This document shows positions 45,834 through 55,537 of a stretch of 55,537 nt of DNA, in pieces. The position numbers were made by a program, and so were the translations under genes. Below the pieces are notes generated by a model that was not told the DNA's origin, made no database searches, and was given only the letters and a program-made list of their open reading frames with translations. The DNA lies in NCBI GenBank assembly GCA_000934385.1, contig KN880589.1:1-55537 (forward strand), given 5' to 3'. Within the stretch, counting starts at the first letter, position 1; each line of letters starts with the position of its first letter. The DNA is from Cylindrobasidium torrendii FP15055 ss-10 (Eukaryota; Basidiomycota; Agaricomycetes; Agaricales; Physalacriaceae).

Positions 45834-46711
45834 GACGGGCAGCAAGAGCACTCTGAGTCCTCGGCCCTCTTTAAGAGAAAACCGCAGAAAGGCAGGATTG
45901 GGACGAGGATAAAGAAACGACCGAAAAGGAAACAAGCATCATGGTATTGTCATACAGGTTAGCGCTCGAATAAAGGCAAAGGACAAGCTAACATCCATAT
46001 TAGGAAGGGACAAGGGAAGGACTGGATTCGGTGGAAGGTAGCGGCAACGCTTATAGTAAATCAATGATTTAAAATCATGAAGGGTGTCCTTCCGGAGCTA
46101 TCGGTCACATCTCTTGCGCCCATAAACATGAGGTTAGGCTGAAGGCAGAACTCCGTGGCGCAGGTGGAGGATCTGGATGAGAACGACTGTTTTGGAGTCC
46201 AAATAATGCAGGGGACATTTTTCGCAAGAGATGTCGACGCGATTACTGTAACTGAGTGAACTTTAAAGCAGCTAGCGACTGTGTTGCGCATTGCATTGCA
46301 TCTGTTTGGTCAATGAAGAGGTATAAGAATATCCCCGAGTAAAGTAGCCGGATGCATGCACATGTAGGAACTTGATCTCGGGGAACGACTGCAGACCTAC
46401 GTCGTAATTTCAAAGCCATATTCGGGAAACACACAAAGGATACGTACAATAATGCGACAGTCGAGAAGATCATGATGAACGATTGAGTAAGATGAAACCG
46501 AGTGTACCGATTCAGGAGACGAACGGTTATTGATCTTCGGTGGTAGGCTTGGGAGTGAAAAGACAAGGCCAGGTCGACATGCGATCGATGTTCGGATCAG
46601 TTGCGCCACACATCGGCGGTGTAAGAATACTCTAAAGAATACATGATTACACCCATAATACGCTACGGGAATTACAGCCACAATAGAACCATTTATAAAT
46701 TGGGTGTTATT
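45834..46711. other. Receptor upstream region
   Basis: Promoter of the Ste3-like gene and 3' side of the third RNase H-like gene. Both strands were scanned for small CaaX-ending frames; none was supported. The minus-strand frames at 46243-46681 show no domain. Confidence 0.45.
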
Positions 46712-48302
46712 CTATGATGCGCCATCGAGGGGTTCGACACCGTTTATCACATCCCTCAGACTCTGTGGGATGTCGCCAATATCCTGCAGTTAAATCAGTG
46801 AGCTCTTATCGAGTCGATATTCAAATGAATCACGCACCATCACCGCGAATACAGTGTCCTGGGGCATGCTGTACTTCTCCTTCCCATATAACTTCTTCCT
46901 CGCCTGTCTCCCAAGCCGAATGATTTTCACTCCGCCAACATGGCCGACCAAGTGCGGTAGACAGTGCAATGGTTTCGGGTTATCGATGTTCATGTACAGG
47001 ACGAAGACCGCGAGCATGGGGTTCAGCCACATACCGTGCTGAATGCGATCACAGAGTGCGTCGACGACCGCTGTAAGACCATGGAGGATACATTCAGGGA
47101 GCGGATTCTCAAGCAAGAGCCTTTCTTTGGGCTTGAATTTCTTCTGAGCTCTTGGGCGCTCGACCCCTCGACTGCGTTTCTTCGTACCCTGCCGAGGCGT
47201 AGCATATTCATCCTCCGCGTCGGTGTCCATCGCGGCCAATGCTGGAGTTGGATCGACGTGCTTGCGCAAAGCGATGAGCTCCTTGAGGGCGGCTTCCCAT
47301 GTGTTGTGTGGAATTGCAGGCCTAGTGAGCAGCGCGTTTAGTCTGGTGTACTGACATATCCCTAAACAATGACTATACCATAACTGTCGACTTTCAAGGA
47401 TTCCAGACCAAACGTCGACGCACTTGCTCAAGTCCAATGTCTCTGGAAGAGGGTCTGTCTTGTTTCCCTTGCGTAGCACTACAACGCGATTGAACGGCGC
47501 AGGACAAGCACGTATCATCCGCTTCGAATTTGCATTTGGAGCAGGAACAGGCTCGATGTCCTCGCTTTTCTCTGCAGCTTGTTGTGGCAAAGTTACGTTC
47601 ATGTTCACAGGTGCATCTGGAGCGAGAGCGCGCGCCTGAGCTAAGGAAAGCAGCCTGGACGCACGCACCATGGCGTCCGACGTCGGCGACTCTTGACTGT
47701 CCATGAGTCCTCGCAGAATTTCCATACGAAGGGCACACTCTGCTTGCGCCCAGTCCCGCGCAAATGGGGGATAAATGTGCGCGTCCTGTGCTAGCTTTTT
47801 GGCTGCTTCGTGGGACTGGCCGAGTTCTTGTCGAGCGGATATTCGGGTCGGAGCGCGTTCTAGAAGAGCACTGAGGTATGCCAGACTTTTGGACGTAGGT
47901 TGATTCATAACGTTTGCGTCCCCCAGGTTTGAGACGAGCTCATTGATTTCTAACCAGTAAAACAAGTGGGTATTCCATCAGCTTCCAGATGTATGACCTA
48001 CGTTGAGCAAAGCGGCGGCTTCTGGTGTGAATCACCAACGGGGGCTGGGAGCCATAGATAGTCTCTAATATTCGAATCACCGCCTGAGAAATAAAGGATG
48101 AATTTCCCGTAAAATAGTGAAAGGAGTGCTGTGCTACCTGTATTTCGGCCTCCTCGGCGTTAGCTGTATGCTCTAAGCATGTACCAGACATATTCGCACG
48201 CCCGCCGGAGCCCTGAGAGTTTTCAGGAAAGTAGATACCATAATTGAACCAGTTGTCCACGCGAACTACAGCAATGGCAACCTCAGTGGCGTGATAGTCC
48301 AT
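46712..48302 (-). CDS. Inactive RNase H-like + Pop3/L7Ae-like protein, copy 3
   Basis: About 460 residues from ATG 48302 (MDYHATEVAIAVV) through four predicted introns. RNase H-like part: FNYGIYFPENSQGS, NAEEAEIQAVIRILETI, PPLVIHTRSRRF, and a closing helix HEAAKKLAQDA. Of the catalytic acids only the Glu of AEI remains; TDS is HTRS. The middle block PFARDWAQAECALRMEILR and SDAMVRASRLL is shared with copy 2. C-terminal half: GILESRQLWPAIP, KKRSRGVERPRAQKKFKPKERL (a basic linker), then LHGLTAVVDAL, MLAVFVLYM, CLPHLVGHVGGVKIIRLGRQARKKLYG, with the L7Ae/Pop3-like pattern. The stop is at 46712, after a last exon DIGDIPQSLRDVI. It lies 30 kb from its relatives yet keeps the TG|G-split Trp intron, so duplication rather than convergence explains the likeness. 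Confidence 0.7.
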
Positions 48303-49717
48303 GGCAGGAGTTGCTGGTTTGAAAGAGAGGAGCGTTACGATCGCCGGCGGCATATGCCGCGTTCTGAATATGCAAGGACGCAAAATTCCTTTGTGAAGTG
48401 GTTTGTTCAAGTCCTTCTTTGTGGTTCGAGAGAGCTTAGACAATAAATTTTGTGTTTTCTGTCAATGTACTGTGCAGCTATCCCACTGGTAGCTCCAAGG
48501 CCTGTTCTTAGTCTAACTTAGAAACAAACAGTCGCAAACACGATATAACGCAACGGCTTTGGTCTGCCTCCAGGGACGCATATGTTTGTCATGGAGTCAA
48601 AACACTGAAATACTGACCATCAAAGTCTGCTTCCTTCCAATTTGAATGCCACGAAGGAGTTGGGGCGGGCTTCACGCGCAATCTCAAGCTCAAGAGCGGC
48701 AACGCATAACGCATAATGTTGCGATACATTCCCTACGAGCTGCATAGAAGAGTCTACATGCATTCGATAGCGAACTTGACTATACAACACGATGCCCTTG
48801 GTTCAATTTCGTATGATTTTCACCCGCCGCCGTGTAGCGTCACGTAAGTATACCCTTCCCGGGTTCGTTCCGTAGAAATGAGAAGGTATGTGCAGGCTGC
48901 AAAGAACAGCTGCAATACACCAATAGTTCGGGAGCAAGATATGACCACGGCGAATGTAAGCCACGTGTATAGCTCTGCTGTTTAAGCCAGAAATCGGCAA
49001 CACAAGATGTAGAGACGCTGCACGCAGACCAAGATAAACGAACCACCAAGTATTTGTCGTTTGAGTGGGACTCAGCTTGCGCTTCGCCGCGACCTTCAGA
49101 CCCACTTTCTGGCCGTCGAGACATCGTTCGAGTGGTGTTTCCGTGATGAGATATCGGAATTCATTGTGTACATGGTAACGAATTGATATTATTGGGCCCA
49201 CGAGATTCGTGGCCGGAGATTGTGTTAGACACTGCCCCCGGGATTCTCAACTCAACCGAGAGTGGGCACCAGGTGGGCACACACACCTGAAATTAGCTCA
49301 GTCGAGTGATCAAACCAACGTGATATTTTTCTGAGAGGTTGTTTATCACAAGCGGAAGAGAAAGAGAGAACATGGTCACCAGACGGAGTGAGGAGAGCTT
49401 TGTTCACGACAATCAGAATTGTTCGGATTGGTCCGCGGGATCGGTACGGACCAAAAATTGGGTATGCCTGGCGATATTATCCCGCCTGGATGCGCTCCAG
49501 AATTTCCTGGTTTCCTCCCGACGGGGAAAATTATATTCTGCATACGGAAAACAAGCGTAAAATGGTGTGAAATGAGCGTAAAAGGCGTGTAGATGCCACG
49601 ACTGGGGCTCCGCAGGCACCCAATGGAGGTAAACTCCGCGCCCGTATTTTTGATCGGAAGTCAAAAGGAGCGAGCATTTTCCTTACTACCATCAATTCTC
49701 CCTTTCCTCCTCTGGCC
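48303..49717. other. Intergenic, nothing recognised
   Basis: A 1.4 kb divergent region between RNase H-like copy 3 and the desaturase. The 132-codon minus frame at 48803-49201 shows no domain. No RNA gene, repeat or CaaX-ending peptide was supported. Confidence 0.4.
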
Positions 49718-51425
49718 ATGAAGAAGGACGTTGTCGAGCAGGAAAAGTATCTGGTTCCCAATTTCTCGGTCAAGGACCTTCTGTCGACGATCCCGTACGT
49801 CTCTCGACAACGACACGTCCGTACTGGAAAGGCTAATACGCGTCTTAGGGCTCACTGCTTTAAGCGGTCCATCGCCAGGTCCTTTTCCTATGTGTACGTG
49901 GTTGCCTCGCGCAACGACACGTCGTCTAATATCGCCCAGATTTTGGGACCTTTTCGTGCTCGGCGCGCTGTGGAAGACGACGAGCATAGCGGACACGTAC
50001 ATTGACCCCAGTGTGATCGCGTTGCCGCACCCACTGCTCTATCCTGCAGCAAGATTCGCTCTTTGGGCCTTCTACAGCTTCTGGGCGGGACTCTGGGGAA
50101 CTGGAATTTGGATTCTGGCACACGAGTGTGGCCACGGCGCATTCTCTGAATCCAAGAAGCTCAACACCGTCGTTGGCTGGGTGCTCCACTCCTCGTCCGT
50201 TGTCCATCAATGCTCTGCAGAATTGTACTGATGCTGTGTACAGCCTTGGCGTTCCATACCAGGCCTGGAGAATCAGTCACTCAAAGCACCACGCCGCCAC
50301 TGGCCACGCCGCTCTCGACCAGGTCTACGTCCCCCGTACCCGCTCTGAGCTTGGTCTTCCTCCCCACAACCCAGAGCGTGAGGGTGGTGATCTCTTTGGC
50401 ACCCACGTCGTCGATGAGGCCCGTCAGGAGTTCTGGGAAGCCGTCGGCATCACGCCTTTGGGCACGATCTTTGGCATGGCAAAGTACCTGGTGCGTTACC
50501 AGCCATTCCGTCCATTCGCATTCTGATATTCCGTTCAGCTTATTGGATGGCCTGCGTACCTACTCTTCAACTCCGCTGGCCAACACAAGTACCCCTCTGG
50601 CACGAACCGTATGCATCCTACCGCCAAGCCCGCCATGCCCCCCTGACGCGTCTTTTTAGACTACAACCCATCGTCCGCCATCTTTGGGCCCGAGCATTTC
50701 TCCCAGATTGTCTGGTCCGACATTGGCAGCGCGCTCTGGCTCGCGGCAATCTCCGCTGGCATTCAAGAATGGGGGTTCATGACCGTGTTTCGCGTGTATC
50801 TCGTGCCCTATCTTTGGTAAGTAGTTCCCACAGTCGCCTGCAAGTCCCACTAACCGTTCTATAGGGTCAACCACTGGATTATCATGATCACCTTCCTCCA
50901 GCACACCGACCCATGGCTGCCTCACTACCGTGCCGGCGCGTACACCTTCCCTCGCGGCGCCCTATCCACTGTCGACCGTTCTCTCCTCGGTGACTTTGGC
51001 GGTATCATGGCTTGGATTGGCGCACACTCTACACACGGCATCTCCGAGACTCACATTCTCCACCACGTCTGCGCCAAGGTTCCTCACTACAATGCGTCAG
51101 TTCATATCCGCCCGATGCCAGAAAATTGCTGACTTTGTTGAAGATGGGAAGCAAGTGAGGCTTTGAAAAAGAAGCTGACCGACGCTGGCATCAACCATCT
51201 TGACGGAAACCCAGTCGGCTGGAAGGAAATGTACCATGTCTTCAAGGAGTGCAGGGTATGTTATTTTTTCTTGTATGAGGCAGCGTCACTCACCTGGCTG
51301 TCCAGTTCATCGAGGACGAGGGGACTGTTGTGTTCTACAAGAACGGATATGGAGAGGCCAAGATCAGGCCAGTCTTCAAAGAGGAGGAGAGCGCCAGTGA
51401 TTCGGGTGTCGAGCTCGACAAGTAA
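49718..51425 (+). CDS. FAD2: Delta-12 fatty acid desaturase (oleate desaturase)
   Basis: Membrane-bound ER enzyme that turns oleate into linoleate. Start ATG 49718 ([20 protein letters not shown]). Three histidine boxes are intact: HECGH in [23 protein letters not shown] in [15 protein letters not shown], and HILHH in [20 protein letters not shown]. The family marks [18 protein letters not shown] and [13 protein letters not shown] fit the delta-12 rather than the delta-9 or delta-15 group. Eight introns are predicted, each restoring the frame; the last exon ends [12 protein letters not shown]. Length of about 430 residues is normal. The intron after VLHS uses a weak gtccgt donor. Confidence 0.92.
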
Positions 51426-51908
51426 CCGCGGGACGGATGAAAAAAGCGCGCACATCGGCACTACTCATTAGACTTAGGTCGTGGCTATTGCTTGACCTAT
51501 TCCTTCGTTTACTTACGGTATCATCGCGGTATAATCTCATGGAAGGAAAACATATAATGGATATAGACTTTGTGTCCAGACAAACGTTACCCAGCAGGGA
51601 TGAGCACCTTCGCGTTGAGGAAGTCAAATGCTACTTTTTGATCGGGCCGGTTTGGTCCGTCTATATAGCCTGTAGGCTCTTTCGGCTTTGTGCTTCGACA
51701 TCTGTTGCCGCCGTTTCCTCGTCGGACGTATCTTGTTCTTGCTTATCATCTTCAGTGTTAACTTGGGAGTAATATCCTTCAGATTATTATCATTGCTGTA
51801 AGAAGCCCTCTTCTTCGTATGAGCAATAGGTAGCATCTTAATTAACCACCACAGCCGCTTCGGCTATCATCCATACCAGCTGTCACGAAAAGTACCACCG
51901 AGGCCAAG
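51426..51908. other. Intergenic, promoter of the transcription factor gene
   Basis: 3' flank of the desaturase and leader of the zinc-finger gene. No separate gene is supported. Confidence 0.5.
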
Positions 51909-54109
51909 ATGGAGTCGACGCGGTCAACGCGAAGTAATCACAATGGGAACGTCCCCATTTTGCCGAAATCACTGCAGTGCCCAGTGTGCTCTGGCACGTT
52001 CACAAGGATGGCGCATCTTCAGAGGCATTTGCTTTCTCGTGAGGCATTTTTTCCTGTAGCTGGGGTTGTTGTGTGTTGCTGAATCTTTTTGTGTTAGATT
52101 CTACCGAACGGGAGTATAAATGCGAGGTATGTTTGCGTGCTTTACATTGTGTTGCAATTACCAATCTTTACTGACTTGTGTTTTCCCCCCTTCCTTTGGT
52201 CTAGATGTGTCAAGCGGATTTTAACAGAGGAGATGTTTTGAGGCGTCATCAGAAAACATGCGATGGGACACCGTAAGCACAGCTCTTCCTGATTCCCTCT
52301 GGTTGCGTTTGAACAGGAAACTGCTAGACATGTCCCGCTTTGGAAACGCGACTACTGTGAAGTATGTCTGTGACGCTGATATGCAAAGCCGCTGTCCGCT
52401 GATTCGAGGTATTCTCGCCAGGCTTGTGTGCGCTCCGATAATGGGGCGTGCGATTTAGGGAAACCCGCATGCGGGGCGTGTTCAATACAGGGCCGACGCT
52501 GTGTGTACAAGCGACGCAGGAAGCGTACAGTCGACCGTTCCCAGAAGCCTGTCGTTAAACCTTCAGAAATGTCCTCGAAAAGCGCCCCGGTTCTCGCATA
52601 TCGTTCTTGTCAAGACGCAAAGAGCGCTTTTCAGGTAAACCATACTGAAGCCCAAGACAAATATCGTGAGTCATTTCAAACCACTCCTTTGTTTTCCGTG
52701 AATTTTTGGCTGAGAGTTGTTTGCATCCAGAACGCCTGTTTGACGAGCATTTGAACCATCAGTATCCGTTGTTCCATCCTGTCATTCGTGCCGACCAGCG
52801 TACGCCCGCGACTGTGGCACGCGCGATGCAAGCCTGCGGGGCGTCCTGCGCGTCGCCAGACGACGAATATGCTCCCTGCTTTTTGTTAGAGTCGATGGCC
52901 ATGATGCGCGAGGCTGCGACAACGAATATGGTGCCTTTTTCGCAACACGATTTCTGAACTCTTTCCAGCTAAACACGAAACATCGCAGGCTACCGCAAAA
53001 ACTAGTGGGAACATACGGCTCCAGGCAGCCATTGCCGTCTCTGTGGTTATGGTACAAAACACCTTGCAGCTTCACCAAGCGAAGGAAGTTCGCGAGATGG
53101 CGCGTCTCATGCCAGAAATCACCAAACGAGTGAGGATTTGCTGGCTTGCTACAGGCCGATAATATTGTTGATTGACGGTCGACCAGATGTTCCGAGAATC
53201 CGACCTGATTACACATTTACGCACTTGGACGCTGCCGTATCAGATCAACGACTTAGATACGACATGGAATGAATGGATCGACTATGAAAGTGCGAAGAAG
53301 TACGCAGGATTCTCATCCAACTTCCCGTTTGCTTACTTCTGGCACGAAGAGCATACACACTAGCACACGACATCGACTGGGTCCAAACTGCACTCTGGGG
53401 ATCTCCCTCTCTATTCAACGAGCAAGACATGGAGGGAATCCGACTAACTTGCTCCAAGCAACTTTGGAAAGCCCCCACAGCACGCGAGTGGTACGCAGAG
53501 CTCTGCGCTGCCTCTCCGTCCATACCACTCCTCGGAATACCCTTCCTACAGGTGATGCGCCAGATCCAGAGCACCGACACCTCACTCTCATTGGCTGATG
53601 TACCCCCGCTGAGCCGCCGACACATGCTCGGCTTCCTCCTCACGATTCTCAAGACTATTTTCCAGGCTGTGGCTGAGCGGACGTGGGAGCGGGATGAAGT
53701 CGTCGTAGAGTCTGCGTGGACGACGAAGCTTTTCCATTTCTACGAACACCTGCAGAACTGGATGCTTATGTGGAACGTCGTCGTACGGCGGGAACCAATA
53801 CCCCCAGACTCCGGACTGGTGCTGTCAGAAGATGCACTCCCATTCTATTGGCTCGCGCAAGTCTCGTTGTGGGCTATGCAGTCCGAGAAAGCAGGCGCAT
53901 TTGGCTCGTCGAAGCAGAGATTGTTCATCATTGAGCGCTGGTTCAAGCGAATTCGGGTTTTCTTGCGGTCGGGGCTGACGGATACGCTGGAGCTGTGGCA
54001 GGATCTCGTCGAGATATTGGACGAGCTCAAGGATGAGCGGGAGGTCGACTATGGCGGCCTGGTAGCTTTCTTTGATAACATATCCCTGATAGAGGCTCCA
54101 TCCCATTGA
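51909..54109 (+). CDS. Composite C2H2 + Zn2Cys6 transcription factor
   Basis: Starts at ATG 51909 (MESTRSTRSNHNGN). Finger 1 is CPVCSGTFTRMAHLQRHLLSH (C2H2). Finger 2 is CEMCQADFNRGDVLRRHQKTC, with Cys in place of the last His. After a spliced linker comes a Zn2Cys6 cluster, CEACVRSDNGACDLGKPAC then GACSIQGRRC: spacing C-x2-C-x7-C-x6-C-x2-C-x6-C, one residue longer than usual in the first loop. The basic KRRRKR follows. The C-terminal part (LFDEHLNHQYPLFHPV, AVSVVMVQNTLQLHQAKE, HDIDWVQTALWGSPSLF) is the fungal transcription factor regulatory domain. Up to eight introns are predicted; those near the Zn2Cys6 cluster and after KYESAK-like sequence are the hardest to place. It is a nuclear regulator with unknown targets. 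Confidence 0.82.
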
Positions 54110-54238
54110 AGTCATGTAATTCTTGTTCTGTAATGAGTTTGGCACTCTACTTATATTATGGTCAGCACAATCTTGGCGAGAATGCGAATGTGCGAGCACT
54201 GTGGGACTTGTTATTAGAATGGACTCGCCCCCAAGTGC

Positions 54239-55257
54239 CTAATCCTCCCCATGCTTGACCCGCGGCGAGAACGGCAGATGAGAGACTTCGGACGACAGGC
54301 GAGGGAAGTATTGTCTGTACGAGAAGAACGCTAACGCTGTACCCAAAAGACCACCAATGAGAACATCGTGCCAGTGGTCTGAACAGGTTAAGATGGGATT
54401 GTTCAATAAGCCGTGGAACGTACGTCTGTAATCCATTGTGCGCGATATGGCAATCAAGGTCGCGCCGCAGAATGGTGCTAAGGAAATCCATGCTTTCCCC
54501 TTTGATAATGCTCTCATTAGTTGCATCCGTAACACACAGTGCTGCACTTACAGTATGACCACGCTCGTCAAACAGATGCAGTTTACCAGCGAGGTAGAAT
54601 GACAAGAAGCCCAAGCCGGCGAAGGCGGCTAGCAACTTAGTGTCAGTTTCATTCTTAGCTATATTATATCACGTACTGCTGGAGTGACCTGAAGGAAAGC
54701 TCTTGAAGCCATTGCGCAGTATGTGCTTGTCGACTTGAGTGCATATCCTCCAGTCTACAAGTCCTAGTGTTGGGTCTCTAGCGCTTTGCGGGGGTATGCA
54801 TCGAGCAATAAGGTCTGGAATTGTCAAAAATGGTCGCCCATTACAAAATGGACTTTGCGCACCGGGACGTGGTCGGCCTACGGTGATTTTGACAACGTGC
54901 GTAATCGAGCCGCTCATAACAAGACCAAGGACCACTGAGGCCCAGTTTCAGTTGTATATAAACGAAGAGGAAATGAGCACTTGCAGCCAAGGGTAGCTGC
55001 CGACATCGTCAGTCATCCGTCCTGGATTGGAACCATATGCACATACCGTTGTGTGCGTCCCACCAAGACCGAACTGTGAGAAGGTTGATAGTCCACTGGA
55101 GCACCAACGGTGCTATAAACGAGATCAGCCATAATACAGGGTTCTGTACAACTGTTGTTAGACATGAGATGTGGTAGCATCAGAAAGTCCCCGATCAGCT
55201 TGTGGAGGTTGCGCCTGCCAAAATTTGGCAGGCGCAATCCGTCACAAGCTCAGACAT
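54239..55257 (-). CDS. PAP2 lipid phosphatase (Dpp1/Lpp1-like), 5' end uncertain
   Basis: A membrane enzyme that removes phosphate from phosphatidate or diacylglycerol pyrophosphate. All three PAP2 motifs are present: KITVGRPRP, FPSGHSST, and SRTMDYRH joined across an intron to HWHDVLIGG. Membrane spans include VLWLISFIAPLVLQWTINLL and GLVLGLVMSGSITHVV. Exons are clear from 55143 down to the stop at 54239. One intron starts with GC (t|gcaagt), a good GC-AG donor. Above 55143 the usual N-terminus with the first helix is missing. The only start I can join is ATG 55257 (MSEL), spliced over an intron that contains a large inverted repeat. The N-terminus may lie beyond the window or be lost. Confidence 0.75.
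55197..55250. repeat. Inverted repeat (hairpin) in the 5' part of the PAP2 gene
   Basis: The inner arms ttgcgcctgccaaa (55209-55222) and tttggcaggcgcaa (55224-55237) are perfect complements with one base between. The outer arms agcttgtg (55197-55204) and cacaagct (55243-55250) pair as well. The whole is a 54-base imperfect palindrome. Confidence 0.85.
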
Positions 55258-55312
55258 GGTTTCTCGCAACCTAGGTCGATTTTCTCCACAAGCTCGATGT
55301 GCTGGATGACTG

Positions 55313-55344
55313 CGCAAGCTCACAAGACGCGGCAAGCTCACAAG
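55313..55344. repeat. Direct 13-base repeat near the window end
   Basis: gcaagctcacaag occurs at 55313-55325 and 55332-55344. Related cacaagctc copies lie at 55243 and 55288, and part of the motif forms the outer arm of the hairpin. Confidence 0.7.
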
Positions 55345-55537
55345 TTTGGCACGGGTGTACTAGACATCGGGAGGTCACAACATGTCACACTCCTCGTCTC
55401 GCGGCACTGCGCATCAACTGATCAGACCATCCACCGACACCGCCGACGATGTCCCGAATGCGCGCTCGTCGCTCGTTTTTTTTTCTAAACACTAGTACAA
55501 CACTTGGCAGACCTTTTCAGGAGGCATAATTTCCTTG

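Noticed and set aside
48455..48480. Minus-strand C-T-V-H stop, CaaX-like pheromone end
   Set aside because: Reading upstream in that frame meets a stop before any Met, and His is unusual at the last position.
1..55537. Transposons, CRISPR arrays, rRNA or tRNA genes
   Set aside because: No transposase, reverse transcriptase, long terminal repeats, regular spacers or RNA gene structures were seen; the RNase H-like domains are not linked to reverse transcriptase.

Overview
The window reads as nuclear DNA of a filamentous basidiomycete, most likely an agaricomycete. Genes are dense and lie on both strands. Most are broken by introns of about 40-65 bases with GT..AG ends. Several families are typical of mushroom-forming fungi: DUF6533 membrane proteins, DUF6699 proteins, HRD-less kinase-like proteins, an F-box protein, a Ste3-type pheromone receptor and secreted pectinases. 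The species cannot be told from the sequence. Gene models below were spliced by eye, so internal exon borders are predictions.

Layout. At 0.5-2.2 kb are two secreted proteins, a rhamnogalacturonan acetylesterase and a small Kre9/Knh1-like protein. At 2.3-5.9 kb a large minus-strand gene is built from repeated Zn2Cys6-like clusters and a helical domain. At 6.9-9.75 kb are a CCCH zinc-finger protein and a DJ-1/PfpI protein. At 10-18 kb are two copies of a family that joins a catalytically dead RNase H-like fold to a Pop3/L7Ae-like half, with a GH18 gene between them and a DUF6533 gene after them. At 18.6-24.3 kb are a DUF6699 gene and a divergent pair of pseudokinase-like genes. At 25-33 kb are a CAT-fold acyltransferase, a multi-pass membrane protein and a beta-lactamase-like serine hydrolase. 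At 34.5-36.8 kb is the co-repressor TUP1.

At 37-39 kb are a decayed and an intact DUF6699 gene facing each other. At 40-43 kb are an F-box gene and a pectin lyase. At 44-45.8 kb is a Ste3-like pheromone receptor. A third RNase H-like/Pop3-like gene lies at 46.7-48.3 kb. At 49.7-54.1 kb are a delta-12 fatty acid desaturase and a composite C2H2 + Zn2Cys6 transcription factor. The window ends in a PAP2 lipid phosphatase whose 5' end is disturbed by an inverted repeat.

How the genes relate. No operon or clear biosynthetic cluster is visible. Two secreted pectin-degrading enzymes (1 kb and 42 kb) point to plant cell-wall use. The main new signal is lineage-specific duplication: three RNase H-like/Pop3-like genes, three DUF6699 loci, two pseudokinases, and a gene that repeated its own zinc-cluster module internally. 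The three-member dead RNase H + Pop3-like family and the tandem Zn2Cys6 gene are the best candidates for undescribed biology.
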